Shown: positions 1 through 9,423, counted from the stretch's first letter. The stretch: DNA of 64,000 bases from Prorocentrum cordatum (GCA_963575745.1 CAUYUJ010018070.1:1-64000); one strand, 5' to 3'. Notes: generated from the letters alone by a model not told the origin. Numbers and translations are program-made.

Positions 1-3000
1 ACGAGGCTGAAGATCGGAGGCCTCCAGAAATCTCTGAGCGGACCGGTCCCAAATCCCTTGGATCAAACCTCTGCCGAAAGCATGATCTTCTTTCCTGGGC
101 CTGGAATGGTAGACCTGAAGGTTTCGAAGAAACAGGTCCTGGGGCCTCGCGGGCGGCGCGCCCGGCTTCCTCAGCGCCTCAAGCGCCTCCAACAGCGGCG
201 CTCCGGCGTCGTTGACGTGCTCCGAGGTGTTCAGCTCGGTCCTCCTGACGCCGAGGACGTGCCCTGCTGCTGCTGCATCTGCGCCTGCATGTTCATCATC
301 ATGGCCGCAATCCTCCCGAGATCCTGGTCCGAGAGGCTCGGCGCGGGCAGCTGCGCGCGCATCTCCCTCTCCTGATTGACGAAACTCTGGACCGTGCCCC
401 ACACTCTCTCGTTGGCCTTGGCCTGGGTCTCGATGCAGATCTTCATGTCGGACAGCGCGATCTGCATCTCGGTCGTCGCCATGGGCCGAGCCTCCGAAGG
501 TCCTGGTGGTTTGGCCGTGGCTCCGGCTGCTCGGCTCGCCGCCCTCTGCGCCGAGTAGTCGATCGCCCGGCCTCCTGAGGTGATCATCGTCGGCGCGGCC
601 GCCTCCAGCTGCGCCGGGGAGGGGTGCTTGTAGGGCACGTACCCTTCGCTCACCGGGACGTAAAGGTTCTGGGGAACCGGAGGGATCCCCGCCGCCGACA
701 CCTTCGCCGTAGGTCCGCTCCCCTCCTGGATGCGTCGAGCTCGCTGAGGCTCCGGCCCCGCCGTCCACGGATCGGGTGGCAAGATCGGGAAATGGCCGTT
801 CTTGTACGCCTCCACCATCCGAGCTGCCTTCGCCTTGGCATCCGCACGGTTGACCTTGCCCGCCTGCTTGTCGATCTTGCGCTTCTCGGCCTCGAAGATC
901 TCCTCCGACGTCTTGTCCCTCAGAAAGAGGCGCTGGGAGCACTGCCGGCAGTGCTCGTAGACGCTGGTGGAGTTGCTCCCCGACTTGCGAGCCCACGGCG
1001 GGTGAGGACACGAGTCGGCGGGGAAGCTCTCGACGAACGTCTTCGGAAGCGTCTGGCAGAGGTGCTTCATCCGGCCCAGGATGTACGTCATGCTGACCAG
1101 GCGCAGGTACCAGTTGCGCCAGCGATACTCGTACTTCCCTAGCTGCATGCGGCCGTCCTGGAAAAGCTCCCTCTCGTTCTCCTGCATCCCCTCGTCCCTC
1201 AGGGTGTCCTCGAGAGTCTCTGGAAGCCGCTCCCACTCCTGTCCTGACGACACCTCGCTGTCGCTCTCGATGATGGAGCCCAGCAGCTTGCTGCGCCTCG
1301 GAGTCCCCGGCTTGCTGCCGATCCCCGTGGTCTTCAGGACGGGCTTCTTGCGATCTGGCATCCGATCCTGCGTCGTTGCCCTCCGGGCTGGTCGAGGCCA
1401 GGTTGAGCTCCCTGACGTCTTGAACCGGACAGGCTACAGACCCGCTGCTCCCCGGGACTCCCGAGGCTTTCGGATCCCGGACCCTGGAGCGCAAGACAGA
1501 GCGAGAGCGAGAGAGAAAGGAGAGAAAAGCTGAAAGCACAGGCTGCTTCCGGCCCTCACTGCCCGCTCCCCTTCGGTCCTGAACCAGGTGCGGCATGCAG
1601 CCCGCGGGCAGGCTCGCCTTCAGGTCCTCGGGGATGCTGAAGTACTCGGGAGCGCAGTGGATGAGAGAGACCGAGCGGTGCCCGGACGGCATCCTGAAAA
1701 GCTGCCTCACGACTCTGTCCCCGCAATCTGTCACGGTCATCTCGTCGGCCTTCAGATCAATGTTGGCCTCGATCATCTCAAGAAACTTGGCGGGCAGGAT
1801 CGGCGGGACCTGGCCCTCTAGGATCAGAAACTCGATGAATCCGCATCCCGCCAGAGAACATGGCACCCAGGCCCTGCCCACCGTCTTGGCCAATCCACCG
1901 ATGCCTGAGGCCTTGCGGCCCTCGAGCGGAGTCCAGTCGACGAACGCGAAGTAGCCGCGCTTGCGAAAGGCCTCGACCAGGTTCTTCACGTCCGGGGTTC
2001 CGATGAGGGCCTGGCCTGCTGCCGTGTCCACCAACGCGTGATCCCTCATACTCTTGAGCGAAACCTCCGGCGTCTCCAGCTGGCCGATCAGGCCAACCCA
2101 CTGTTCGACGCTGAAGGTCGCCCACGTGGATGACTCAGCAGCTTCACCGGCAGAGAGGACGATGATCGAGTCGAGGTCGGCCTCGAGCTCGTAGTCGTCA
2201 GAGTTGCACGGATACTGGCCCAGCTGCGTCATCCCCGTGTCTACGAAGAAGATGGTCTGCTTCAGGTCGTGGACGGCCACGAGCCCGTCGCAGTAGCTCT
2301 CGTCGAGGTCGGCCTCCGACTCGAGCTCCATCGTCACAGCGTCAGTCAAGAACGAGGGGTCCCCGTCGGCGTTGGAGTAACAGAAGAACCCAGGAGAGGA
2401 CCCTTTCGTCGCGGCCGAGGATGAGGCTCCCTTCTTCTCATTATTGATCCGGTCCAGCTTCGATCTGTAGGGCTTCCTGCAGTCTTCTGCCCAGTGTCCG
2501 CGCTCACCACAGTTGGCACATCTCGTCTTCTTCTTCAGGTCGGCTGAGGTGATGCGACGGTATCCGGGCTTGGACGCGCGCCTGCGGTCGAAGAATTCAC
2601 GATCAACCTTGCGAGTGGCCTTCATTTTGCGAGCCTCGGTCCAAGTCCTGCGTTTTTCCTTCCCGATCTTTTCCTCGATGATGGCGGCCGGCACGGGCAT
2701 CAGGTCATCCTCCGCCAGATCCTGCTCCTCGAGTGCCGTGAGGAACGTCTGAGCGTCGTCCTCGAGGAGCTCGAAAGAGTCGTCCACTGTCTCGTAGAAC
2801 GACACCGCCTCCGGATCGTCGCACCACGGGGCTGGGGGTGGCTGAACGTCGGGCTCCTCCAGAGTCTGCTCCACGTATGTCTTCGTCGCCGTAGAGGTCG
2901 ATCCAGGGAGCACACTGCGCTCGCGCACGTCTAGCAACAAGAGGGCCTGTCTGATAGCCTGGAACGACTTGTCGCCTCCCGCCAGCGTCCTCAAATTGAT

Positions 3001-3810
3001 TTTATTTTGTTGACTGAGATTGGCACCCTCCTCCAGATATCTTGCGAGAACCCCGTCGGGAAGCTTCAGTCCGAAGGTCTCCGCCGTCGAGATCTGGGCG
3101 TCCCGTCTGAGGACATAGTCTGTCAAGCTCTCGCCACGACGGATGCTGTAGTCGAAGAGTGCCTCGTTCTGAGCCTCCCTTTCTTTATCACCTGGGCGCT
3201 CTCCGTTGAGTATTGCTAAGTGGTCCAACAGCTTCTCCACGCCGTCGCGGACGTCTAGTGTCGATCTCACCAGCTTGAACTTGCTCTGGATCTCGACGGG
3301 GAGTGTCTCCAGAACCTTGGCTGCCTGAACCTCGGCAGCGTACCCAGTCCTCCTCGCCCATGCGCGTAGATTACCCTTGTAGAGATCCAGATGCTCATAG
3401 TTGAGCCAGGTCGGCGGCGCACCGAAGTCACGGTTTGGGCGATCCCATGAGCGACTCCACCAGCTATCCCACTGACTCGAGTCGCTCCGCCCTTCCTGCT
3501 CCGGCGCCACCGCCGCACCTGTGGGGGCCACGCCAGCCGCGGCCGTGTCCGCCGCCTCTGGCTGAGCTGGTACCCGCTGCCACGAACCTGCCGTCGAGCT
3601 CCACCCTGTCCACGCGGTGCTCCATGTCTGGCGCCACCAGGGGTCTTGGGCACCAGCTGAAGTCGCGGCCCCGGCTGCGGGGCGCGTGGTCGTCTCTGGA
3701 GCCGATGCGGCCCAGGGATCCGTCGGCATCGTCTGCGTCTGGCCATGCTGTCGGCCGGTGCCTGCATCGTCCTCCCCCTCTTGCCCCTCACCAGAGGCTC
3801 CGCTTACCAT
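1..3810 (-). CDS. Gag-protease polyprotein, open to the window edge (partial)
   Basis: An ATG at 3810-3808 has an in-frame stop just upstream (3822-3820). From it one frame stays open for 1,270 codons to base 1. About residues 1-125 are W/S/A-rich. About residues 130-320 are Gag-like, with RRGESLTDYV and LPDGVLARYLEEGA. A zinc knuckle CANCGERGHWAEDC (C-x2-C-x4-H-x4-C) lies at residues 431-444. An aspartic-protease-like VDTAAGQALIG has its catalytic Asp at residue 595, followed by VPPILPAKFLEMIE and MPSGHR (from residue 707), a layout known from dinoflagellate retroelements. After about residue 790 the frame stays open but stops looking protein-like, and the signal moves to another frame (231-1361). 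Left of about 240 this frame looks coding again. Gag packages the element RNA; the protease would cut the polyprotein. Confidence 0.8.
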   Translation of the reverse strand, partial: MVSGASGEGQEGEDDAGTGRQHGQTQTMPTDPWAASAPETTTRPAAGAATSAGAQDPWWRQTWSTAWTGWSSTAGSWQRVPAQPEAADTAAAGVAPTGAAVAPEQEGRSDSSQWDSWWSRSWDRPNRDFGAPPTWLNYEHLDLYKGNLRAWARRTGYAAEVQAAKVLETLPVEIQSKFKLVRSTLDVRDGVEKLLDHLAILNGERPGDKEREAQNEALFDYSIRRGESLTDYVLRRDAQISTAETFGLKLPDGVLARYLEEGANLSQQNKINLRTLAGGDKSFQAIRQALLLLDVRERSVLPGSTSTATKTYVEQTLEEPDVQPPPAPWCDDPEAVSFYETVDDSFELLEDDAQTFLTALEEQDLAEDDLMPVPAAIIEEKIGKEKRRTWTEARKMKATRKVDREFFDRRRASKPGYRRITSADLKKKTRCANCGERGHWAEDCRKPYRSKLDRINNEKKGASSSAATKGSSPGFFCYSNADGDPSFLTDAVTMELESEADLDESYCDGLVAVHDLKQTIFFVDTGMTQLGQYPCNSDDYELEADLDSIIVLSAGEAAESSTWATFSVEQWVGLIGQLETPEVSLKSMRDHALVDTAAGQALIGTPDVKNLVEAFRKRGYFAFVDWTPLEGRKASGIGGLAKTVGRAWVPCSLAGCGFIEFLILEGQVPPILPAKFLEMIEANIDLKADEMTVTDCGDRVVRQLFRMPSGHRSVSLIHCAPEYFSIPEDLKASLPAGCMPHLVQDRRGAGSEGRKQPVLSAFLSFLSRSRSVLRSRVRDPKASGVPGSSGSVACPVQDVRELNLASTSPEGNDAGSDARSQEARPEDHGDRQQAGDSEAQQAAGLHHRERQRGVVRTGVGAASRDSRGHPEGRGDAGEREGAFPGRPHAAREVRVSLAQLVPAPGQHDVHPGPDEAPLPDASEDVRRELPRRLVSSPAVGSQVGEQLHQRLRALPAVLPAPLSEGQDVGGDLRGREAQDRQAGGQGQPCGCQGEGSSDGGGVQERPFPDLATRSVDGGAGASASSTHPGGERTYGEGVGGGDPSGSPEPLRPGERRVRALQAPLPGAAGGGRADDDHLRRPGDRLLGAEGGEPSSRSHGQTTRTFGGSAHGDDRDADRAVRHEDLHRDPGQGQRESVGHGPEFRQSGEGDARAAARAEPLGPGSREDCGHDDEHAGADAAAAGHVLGVRRTELNTSEHVNDAGAPLLEALEALRKPGAPPARPQDLFLRNLQVYHSRPRKEDHAFGRGLIQGIWDRSAQRFLEASDLQPR
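231..1361 (-). CDS. Pol segment with CPHP/CxxC zinc-binding motif, shifted frame
   Basis: 376 residues, ATG at 1361-1359, ending at TGA 233-231; the frame is open back to a stop at 1436. It continues the polyprotein above in another frame. It contains YEYRWRNWYLRLVSMTY (about residues 78-94), a likely zinc site C118-P-H-P plus C138-R-Q-C141, a charged helical stretch (EEIFEAEKRKIDKQ) and a methionine/glutamine-rich end (MMMNMQAQMQQQQ). The CPHP...CxxC arrangement after the protease is a recurrent feature of dinoflagellate retroelement polyproteins. It is joined to its neighbours by an apparent +1 shift near 1400 and a compensating shift near 230-240. That may be two indels, sequencing errors, or less likely frameshifting or a small intron. 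Confidence 0.7.
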   Translation of the reverse strand: MPDRKKPVLKTTGIGSKPGTPRRSKLLGSIIESDSEVSSGQEWERLPETLEDTLRDEGMQENERELFQDGRMQLGKYEYRWRNWYLRLVSMTYILGRMKHLCQTLPKTFVESFPADSCPHPPWARKSGSNSTSVYEHCRQCSQRLFLRDKTSEEIFEAEKRKIDKQAGKVNRADAKAKAARMVEAYKNGHFPILPPDPWTAGPEPQRARRIQEGSGPTAKVSAAGIPPVPQNLYVPVSEGYVPYKHPSPAQLEAAAPTMITSGGRAIDYSAQRAASRAAGATAKPPGPSEARPMATTEMQIALSDMKICIETQAKANERVWGTVQSFVNQEREMRAQLPAPSLSDQDLGRIAAMMMNMQAQMQQQQGTSSASGGPS

Positions 3811-3822
3811 TGTCCCAAGCTA

Positions 3823-4049
3823 GAAGCACGGTGGGAAGTGTGGAAAGGGGGCGAAGGGGGGAGAGCACGTTTTGTCAAGCACCAGGCGCGCAGCCTAAGC
3901 CCAAAGGGCTACGGAAGGAGTCCGAGCCCTACCCACGGCTAAACCCGAAGAGTGGGGGAGGAGAGGTCGAGAGGAAAAGGGACCGGGGGCCCTCGAGGGC
4001 CAGAGGGTCACCGGGACCCCACGGACCTCCGGGACCCGGACCCCGGGGC
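3823..4049. other. Upstream flank of the retroelement
   Basis: This would hold the leader or LTR edge of the minus-strand element. I see no terminal repeat pair, no clear tRNA-complementary site and no gene. Confidence 0.3.
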
Positions 4050-4700
4050 CCGAGGGGGACACGTCCAGGCGGGGGCCCCTGGGGCCGTCTTGAGGCCGCC
4101 CTTGGGGCCTCTCGGGCTGCCTTGGGGCCATCCTGGGCCGTCTTGCCGGCCTGGTGGGGGCCTCTGGGGCCGTCTTGGGGCGATCTCGGGGGCCTCTGGG
4201 CTCGTCTTGGAGCGTCAGATGCCCAAAACGACGAGTACTCTATACTTGCTCGGGAATCTGAGGGATCTCATAGATTTTGGCCTCCTGGAGGTCCTCCTCG
4301 AGCCGTATTGGGGCGTCTAAGGGCCCTCCAGAGGCCATCTTGTGTCCTCCCTGGGCAGGCGTAGGTCCATCTTTGGGCGCTGTAGGGTGGTCTTGGAAGT
4401 CCCTGGGGCGGTCTTGGGGCTTTGTTGGGGGCCTCTTGGGCTGCCTTGGGGCCCTCTTGGGCCGTCTTGCAGGCCTATTGGGGGCCTCTTGGGCCGTCTT
4501 GGGGCGATCGTGGAGGCCTATGGGCTCGTCTTGGAGTGTTGGATGCCCGAAGCGGTGAGAACTTAGGTCCTCTTGGAACGCCCCTTGGGCGGCTCAGGGG
4601 CCTCCTGGACTGCCTGGAGGACATCTCTGGAGGCCTCGAGGCCATATCGGCCATCCTGTGGGAGTACTGGGACTGTCTTGGAAACCATCCGTCTTGGACG
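4050..4700. repeat. Degenerate CAAGACGGCC-family array, block 1
   Basis: Repeats of about 9-12 bp built on GGGCCGTCTTGGGG, the reverse complement of the CAAGACGGCC units seen elsewhere (20030-20560, 23690-23830, 24840-28130, 40455-40970, 62725-62850). A less GC-rich island at about 4216-4290 contains GATTTTGGCCTC and matches, in reverse orientation, islands in the 25-28 kb array. Frames here are open only because the repeat lacks stops. Confidence 0.8.
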
Positions 4701-4704
4701 CCAT

Positions 4705-4749
4705 CGAAGGATTGCAAAAAAACCTTCGAAGGGTTTTTTGCAATCCTTC

Positions 4750-4782
<33 letters not shown>
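4705..4782. repeat. 46-bp near-perfect palindrome followed by 32 T
   Basis: Bases 4705-4750 form a self-complementary hairpin with one mismatched pair, centred on CCTTCGAAGG and with GGATTGCAAAAAA arms. A run of 32 T follows directly (4751-4782). The arm sequence GCAATCCTTCGAAGG recurs at 4801-4815. On the minus strand this reads as poly(A) followed by a hairpin. Confidence 0.85.
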
Positions 4783-4784
<2 letters not shown>

Positions 4785-5090
4785 AATTCTTGGGTTTTGT
4801 GCAATCCTTCGAAGGGTTTTTGTTGCAATCCTTGGTTTTTTTTGCGACCCATCTTGGAACTATCTGGAGCGGAAGTTTCCTTGCCGACCGGGTCGGGGGG
4901 AGCTTCCCGGGCGGCCGGCCGGTTGGGCCGAAGGCCCCTATGGGAAGTTTCAGTGCGCACAAGAAACTGCCCAACGTTTGGCAGGCCGTGCACCCCCGGT
5001 GGCAAGCCGCCGGGGGCGGCGGATCTACGGCCTTCGGCCCATACCGCCACCGTGCCGGAGTTTTGGGCCAGAGGCTTCCTGGATGCCTGC
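4783..5090. repeat. GC-rich module shared with the 25-27 kb array (reverse orientation)
   Basis: Contains GGGCGGCGGATC, GCCGTGCACCCC and GGCCTTCGGCCCATACCGCC. These are the reverse complement of motifs at 25240-25420, 26205-26365 and 62865-62900. It is a repeat module; no gene is visible. Confidence 0.6.
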
Positions 5091-5094
5091 AATT

Positions 5095-5600
5095 CGGGGT
5101 CTCTTGGCGTGCCTCTCGGGCGCCTCGTGGGGCGGGCTTTGAAGTTTCTCAGGGCCTCTTGCTTGAGGGCCGTCTGGGGGCCCCTCGTGGGGCCCCCGAG
5201 GACCACCTAGGCGCCTGGCAGCTTCGGGGCCCACTTGTAGCGGAGGGCTCGAAATGTCAGCTGGAATTCTCCCTCTCGGACCCCTCTTGGAGCTCCCTTG
5301 GGCCGTCTTGGGTGCCTCTGGGACCCTCTTGGGACTCTCTTGCGCTGTCCTGGGGCCCTCCTGGGCCGTCTTGGGGCGATCTTGGGGGCGACTTTGGTCG
5401 TCTTCGGCGCTATGAAGGCCCTAACAACGGATATGCAAACACATGTAAGTTCTCCTGCAAGGGATGGGGCAGTTCTGGCCTTCTGAAGCTCTCTCGGGGA
5501 GCATCTTGGAGCCTTCTTGGGGCGTCTTCGGGGCCTCTTGGGCCGCTCTGGTCTCTTCTTGGTGGCCTTCAGAGCTGCTTTGAGCCGCCGGGGCGGGGGG
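5095..5600. repeat. CAAGACGGCC-family array, block 2 (reverse orientation)
   Basis: Repeats of CCTCTTGGGCCGTCTTGGGG type, with an AT-richer island at about 5410-5460. No protein-like frame. Confidence 0.75.
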
Positions 5601-5738
5601 CCTGGGAAGCTCCGGAGGGGTCGAACACGTCGTGGGCTCGAAGGGGGGGGGAGGAGTGGGCGGTACCCCAGCAAATGATGTACAGCGATGCCAGGTGACG
5701 CCACACCGTCGCTTAGACGGAGTGCATCGACTGAGACC

Positions 5739-5813
5739 TATATATATATACACACCAGAGAGAGAGGCAGAGAGAGACAGCGAGAGAGAGAGGGAGAGAG
5801 CGACAATGGAAGT

Positions 5814-5845
<32 letters not shown>

Positions 5846-5870
5846 CAGAAAGAGAGAGAGAGAAACATAT
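5739..5870. repeat. (TA)n then (GA)n microsatellites
   Basis: TA repeats at 5739-5750, followed by interrupted GAGA repeats to about 5870. The same TA-then-GA order recurs at 8064-8152. Confidence 0.9.
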
Positions 5871-5964
5871 AACGATACATACATACAGACAACCTATACA
5901 TACCTCTACGACCACCCTTTGGATGATAAGAGGGTTCGGGAGGGGAGAAACCAACATCTCACTC

Positions 5965-6385
5965 AATCGATCACTATCAATATCATTATCTCTCGCTCAT
6001 GCGGTGGATATCACGATCAATCCCACTACCAATATCACCATCGATCTCACAATCGATCTCAGTATCGATCTCACTACCGATCGCACTATCGATCTCACAA
6101 TGGATCTCACTATCGATCTTCTCATCGACCTCACAATCGATCCCACTATCGATTTCACTATCGATCTCACTATCAATCTCACTATCGATCTCAATGCCGA
6201 TCTCACCATCGATCTCACCATCGGTCTCACTATTGATCTCACAATCGATCTTACAATCGATGTCACACTCGATCTTACTATTGATCTCACTATCGATCTC
6301 ACTATGGATCCCACTATCGATCTCACTACCGATCTGACTATCGATCTCACTATCGATCTCACTACCGACATCATTATCGACCTCA
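5965..6385. repeat. 12-bp tandem minisatellite, TCGATCTCACTA
   Basis: About 35 degenerate copies of a 12-bp unit. Because 12 is divisible by 3, long frames on both strands encode repeats such as DLTI or SIVR; these are not taken as genes. Bases 6390-6630 hold a GC-rich unique spacer. Confidence 0.9.
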
Positions 6386-6636
6386 CGGGACACCACGAGG
6401 ACACTGCGCCACGGGACACCAAGGGCCACCACGGCGGGACACCCCCGGCCACCGCTGGCCAAAGGGGGGTGGGAGGGACGGTCTTTTGGCCCGGCGGCGC
6501 CCTAGCCACAGGAGGGTTCATTCCTCTCGTCCGCCCACGCAGCGTCGCCTCGCCCGCACGCGCGACCGATTTCCCGGTATGGGGTTTGAGCACATAGTCC
6601 AAGGAGTTGCCCCCCTGTAATCTCGTGCTAGGCAAT

Positions 6637-7278
6637 ATGTATGCAGATAACTCTGCAGCGGCAGGAGCCGCTAAAGGCAGATTGCCAAAGGCAGAACGTG
6701 CACGCATACAATTAGTAGAACAGCAAGCTTTCGTAGTCCGCATGCGTATTCTCCAGAGCACCCTTGAGGCCATCCTTGCTGAGGAAAACCTAGAGGTCGC
6801 CGAGGGGGGCCAGCGTAGGCGTAGGCGTCAGCAACATGTTTCTTCTGTTGTAAGGCCGCCTGCGGCCAGTGTTTGTGCCTTGTTCATGACCCATCATTGC
6901 CTCAAGGAAAACTCCAAGAGCTGTTCCAGGTGTCAGGGTTTTGCGTCTCACGCTCGCAAAACCGAGTGGATGAGTTCACCTTGTTTTTCTTTAATTAATG
7001 TGGACGGTGTTGTCTGGCGACCCCCCTCTGGCGCGCGGGTGCACATATCGGGGGGCTACGCTCACACATCACACATACTCAGATTCCATTCGGGGTTGGG
7101 CATATGGTTTTGTACTGCATGCGGCTGCTTCGCTTCCGAACAGTTGAGACAGCTTGGAGCAGTGTGTAGTGATGTCGTTAATGTTAATCGTAGAGTGTGT
7201 CTTGATATAATCACCCGTGGTCTTTGGCCTAAAGTTCGTAGTAAAGCCGAACTGGCCAGGAAGAAGCAGCAGGGGTAA
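6637..7278 (+). CDS. Small protein with two paired-Cys/His zinc-binding modules (possible retroelement C-terminus)
   Basis: 213 residues from ATG 6637; an upstream in-frame TTG at 6607 is less likely as a start. Residues about 14-55 are predicted helical and charged, followed by an RRRRRQQ basic patch. Two similar modules follow: H86-H87-C88, C96-S-R-C99, C116, then H143-T-S-H146, C159-T-A-C162, C177. A basic tail follows (RGLWPKVRSKAELARKK). The second module (HxSH...W.CxxCG...C...RGLWP) resembles a C-terminal zinc domain I associate with dinoflagellate non-LTR retroelement proteins; that is recalled, not tested. Base composition is clearly less GC-rich than the flanks, and the codons look like real coding sequence. 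No RT or endonuclease lies upstream; a 12-bp satellite ends 250 bases before it. It is either a small gene or the surviving end of a retroposed copy. Confidence 0.55.
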   Translation: MYADNSAAAGAAKGRLPKAERARIQLVEQQAFVVRMRILQSTLEAILAEENLEVAEGGQRRRRRQQHVSSVVRPPAASVCALFMTHHCLKENSKSCSRCQGFASHARKTEWMSSPCFSLINVDGVVWRPPSGARVHISGGYAHTSHILRFHSGLGIWFCTACGCFASEQLRQLGAVCSDVVNVNRRVCLDIITRGLWPKVRSKAELARKKQQG

Positions 7279-7327
7279 GCTGCCAAGAAGTAACCGACAC
7301 TGTCGCCATACCCAGAACTCCAGAACT

Positions 7328-7445
7328 CCTCCTCCGCCGCCGCCGCCACCGCCGTGTCGCCGCCGCCGCCGCCGCCGCCGCCGCCTCCGCCGCCGCCTCC
7401 TCCTCCTCCTCCTCCTCCTCCTCCTCCTCCTCCTCTGCCTCCCTC
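7328..7445. repeat. (GCC)n/(TCC)n tract
   Basis: CCGCCGCC passing into TCCTCC; poly-Ala/Gly/Glu frames here are artefacts. Confidence 0.95.
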
Positions 7446-7572
7446 TCCCAGTCCTGACTTGGCTGACCTCCGCCCCTGTTGCGCAACCCCTTCGAACGGC
7501 CCGTCTCCCACACGACCTCCACCCGAGGCAATCCGCGCGCCTCTTTTTGGCCGCCTGCACGTGGTCTCTTAG

Positions 7573-7733
7573 GCGGCGAGCCAGGGGGGGAAGTGAGAAG
7601 GGGCGTGTCTTCTCAGAAGGCTCGGAAGTCATCCGGACTTCAGAGAAGTTTTCTAAGCCTTCCCTGAAGACAAAAAACACTTCTCAGAAGGCGCGAGGGC
7701 TTCTGAGAAGTCCCGCCGCCTTCTAAGAAGGCC
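7573..7733. repeat. Repeat family L, copy 1 (CTTCTGAGAAG)
   Basis: Begins GGCGAGCCAGGGGGG and ends in GCTTCTGAGAAG and CCGCCTTCTAAGAA. It matches 37955-38125 over most of its length; 57520-57740 shares the CTTCTGAGAAG palindromes. Confidence 0.7.
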
Positions 7734-8060
7734 TTCTCCTTCTCAATTCCCCCCCTCGCTCGCCGCCGGTCTCTGCTGCCGAGCAGCTCGCTGCCTCCTC
7801 GCACGCGCGGCTTCGCGCCCGGGGCGCGCGCGCGCCAGGCTGGAGGGCACGAGACTGGGCGGGTGGATGGAGAGGCGGTCTCGGCTCGCTCTGCAGCTCT
7901 GGGTGACCGTGGCCGATCAGCCCTGGGGCCGCGCCGCACAGATCGGACGCGTCGGATAGGCAGTCGGCGGACCTCGCGCGGCGACAGGCGAGCGGCGTGG
8001 GACCTTTTCGTCATGGCCTCCACGCCTGTGTGCACACATACTTACACACCAGCATACATA

Positions 8061-8103
<43 letters not shown>

Positions 8104-8469
8104 TGTATATACGGAGACCGAGGGAGAGAGAAAGAGAGAGAGAGAGAGAGCACGACGAAACGAGCGGCGGTCGAAATTAAACCACGTTCTTGACACATTC
8201 CATGTTGCATCGAACCGTATCCGCTGAACCCCCACGCCAAGATGACACGGAGTCGTCAGACGGTACCTCGTCGCCCCACCTTCCAACTCTCTATGTCCAC
8301 CGGCAGCCCATCACGCGCCTCTCGCCCGTGGCCCTCAGCGCACGCATGGGGAAGTACGTAACGCGCCGTGAACTTTTTTACTGAGCGCCTCGCGGCGGCG
8401 GCCCCGGCGACACGCTATGCCTTGCACGTGGATAGCGCGTCGCTCCGCACCGCGGGGCGGGAGGCTGGG
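7734..8469. other. Mostly unique GC-rich sequence with one TA/GA microsatellite
   Basis: A (TA)n run at 8064-8101 is followed by (GA)n at 8120-8152. I see no protein-like frame in the remainder. Confidence 0.6.
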
Positions 8470-9003
8470 AACAGAGGAGGAGGAGGCGGAGGAGGAGGGG
8501 GAGGAAGAAGGGAGGAAGGAGGAGGGAAGAGGGAGGAGGGAAGAGGGAAGAGGGAGGAGAAAGAAGGGAGGAGGGAGGCGGGAGGAAGGAGGAGAAAGAA
8601 GGGAGGAGGGAGGCGGGAGGAGGGCGGAGGGAGCTCGGGACGCTGACGCCCAGGGCCCGCGACGTGGACAGCGTGCCCGCGCCGAGACGTGGCGAGCCGG
8701 AGCCCGCGGCGCGACGCGCTGAGAGTTTTCCTGGCCGCAGTGCGCAGCTCAAAATCTGACGCTGATGCTGATGCTGATGCTGATGATGATGATGATGATG
8801 ATGATGAGGAGGAGGAGGAGGAGGAGGAGGAGGAGGAGGAGGAGGATCAGGAGGAGGAGGATCAGGAGGAGAGATCAGGAGGTGGAGGAGGAGGAGGAGG
8901 AGGAAGAGGAGGAAAGGGAGAAGGAGGAGGAGGAGGAGGAGGAGGAGGAGGAGGGGGAGGAGGAGGAGGAGGAGGAGGAGGAGGAGGAGGAGGAGGAGGA
9001 GGA
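8470..9003. repeat. (GGA)n tracts with a (GATGCT)n insert
   Basis: GGA-rich 8470-8640, unique spacer, GATGCT/GATGAT 8760-8806, then near-pure GGA 8807-9003. Poly-Gly/Glu frames are artefacts. Confidence 0.95.
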
Positions 9004-9040
9004 TCCATGGCCCCGAGCCTCCGAAAGGCACGGAGGGCCT

Positions 9041-9208
9041 GGCTCCCGAATGGGGTCAAAGCAGATGGTGTCGGAGGGTGGCGCCGCATCATCGGCGACG
9101 CTACCGATGCATCGGTGTCGTCGGCGTGGAGAATATGGGGTTCCACACCGAGCCGCATCGCCGATGCATCAGCGATGCGGCGCGACCCTCCGACCCCATC
9201 TGGGAGCC
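9041..9208. mobile_element. Inverted-repeat element (family I)
   Basis: Left arm GGCTCCCGAATGGGGTC...GGAGGGTGGCGCCGCATC; right arm GATGCGGCGCGACCCTCCGA and CCCCATCTGGGAGCC. The inner part is built on ATCGGCGATGCAT. A related right arm occurs at 15606-15665 next to a TCC tract. Confidence 0.65.
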
Positions 9209-9271
9209 CCAACTAGATCAAACCGCTTGCTGTGCACAACCCAGACCCCCGCGATTCTGCTCTTTTTTTTG

Positions 9272-9372
9272 TAGCGTCGACCCCCGGAGGGCTCGACCCA
9301 TTCCCGGGGACCGGTTTTTCACCCCGATTCGTTTCCTGACGGTCCCGAGGGCCGGTAAGGGCCCCCGCAGGT
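9272..9372 (+). repeat. Repeat family G, copy 1
   Basis: GTCGACCCCC...CCCGGGGACCGG...CTGACGGTCCCGAGG. Same family at 39180-39300 (minus) and 53902-54012 (plus). Confidence 0.75.
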
Positions 9373-9423
9373 CGCAGATCGCGAGCAACCGCCCGTCGTG
9401 GTCGTCTTCCCGACTAGAGAGTC

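Larger units (their letters stand above)
1..3822 (-). mobile_element. Retroelement (Gag-protease-Pol) fragment, copia-like, truncated by window edge
   Basis: The minus strand carries, in order, a tryptophan-rich leader, a Gag-like helical region, a CCHC zinc knuckle, an aspartic-protease-like region and a downstream Pol segment. Integrase, reverse transcriptase and RNase H would lie beyond the left edge and are not visible. The Gag and protease style resembles polyproteins common in dinoflagellate genomes; the copia-like label comes from gene style, not from a seen RT. I found no convincing LTR or primer-binding site upstream (to the right of 3822). The reading frame suggests a fairly young copy, but the protein-like signal changes frame twice, so it may be mildly decayed or contain assembly errors. 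Confidence 0.8.

Noticed and set aside
3267-3791. 174-codon Arg-rich minus frame near the Gag start
   Set aside because: It is a shadow of the Gag reading frame in another phase.
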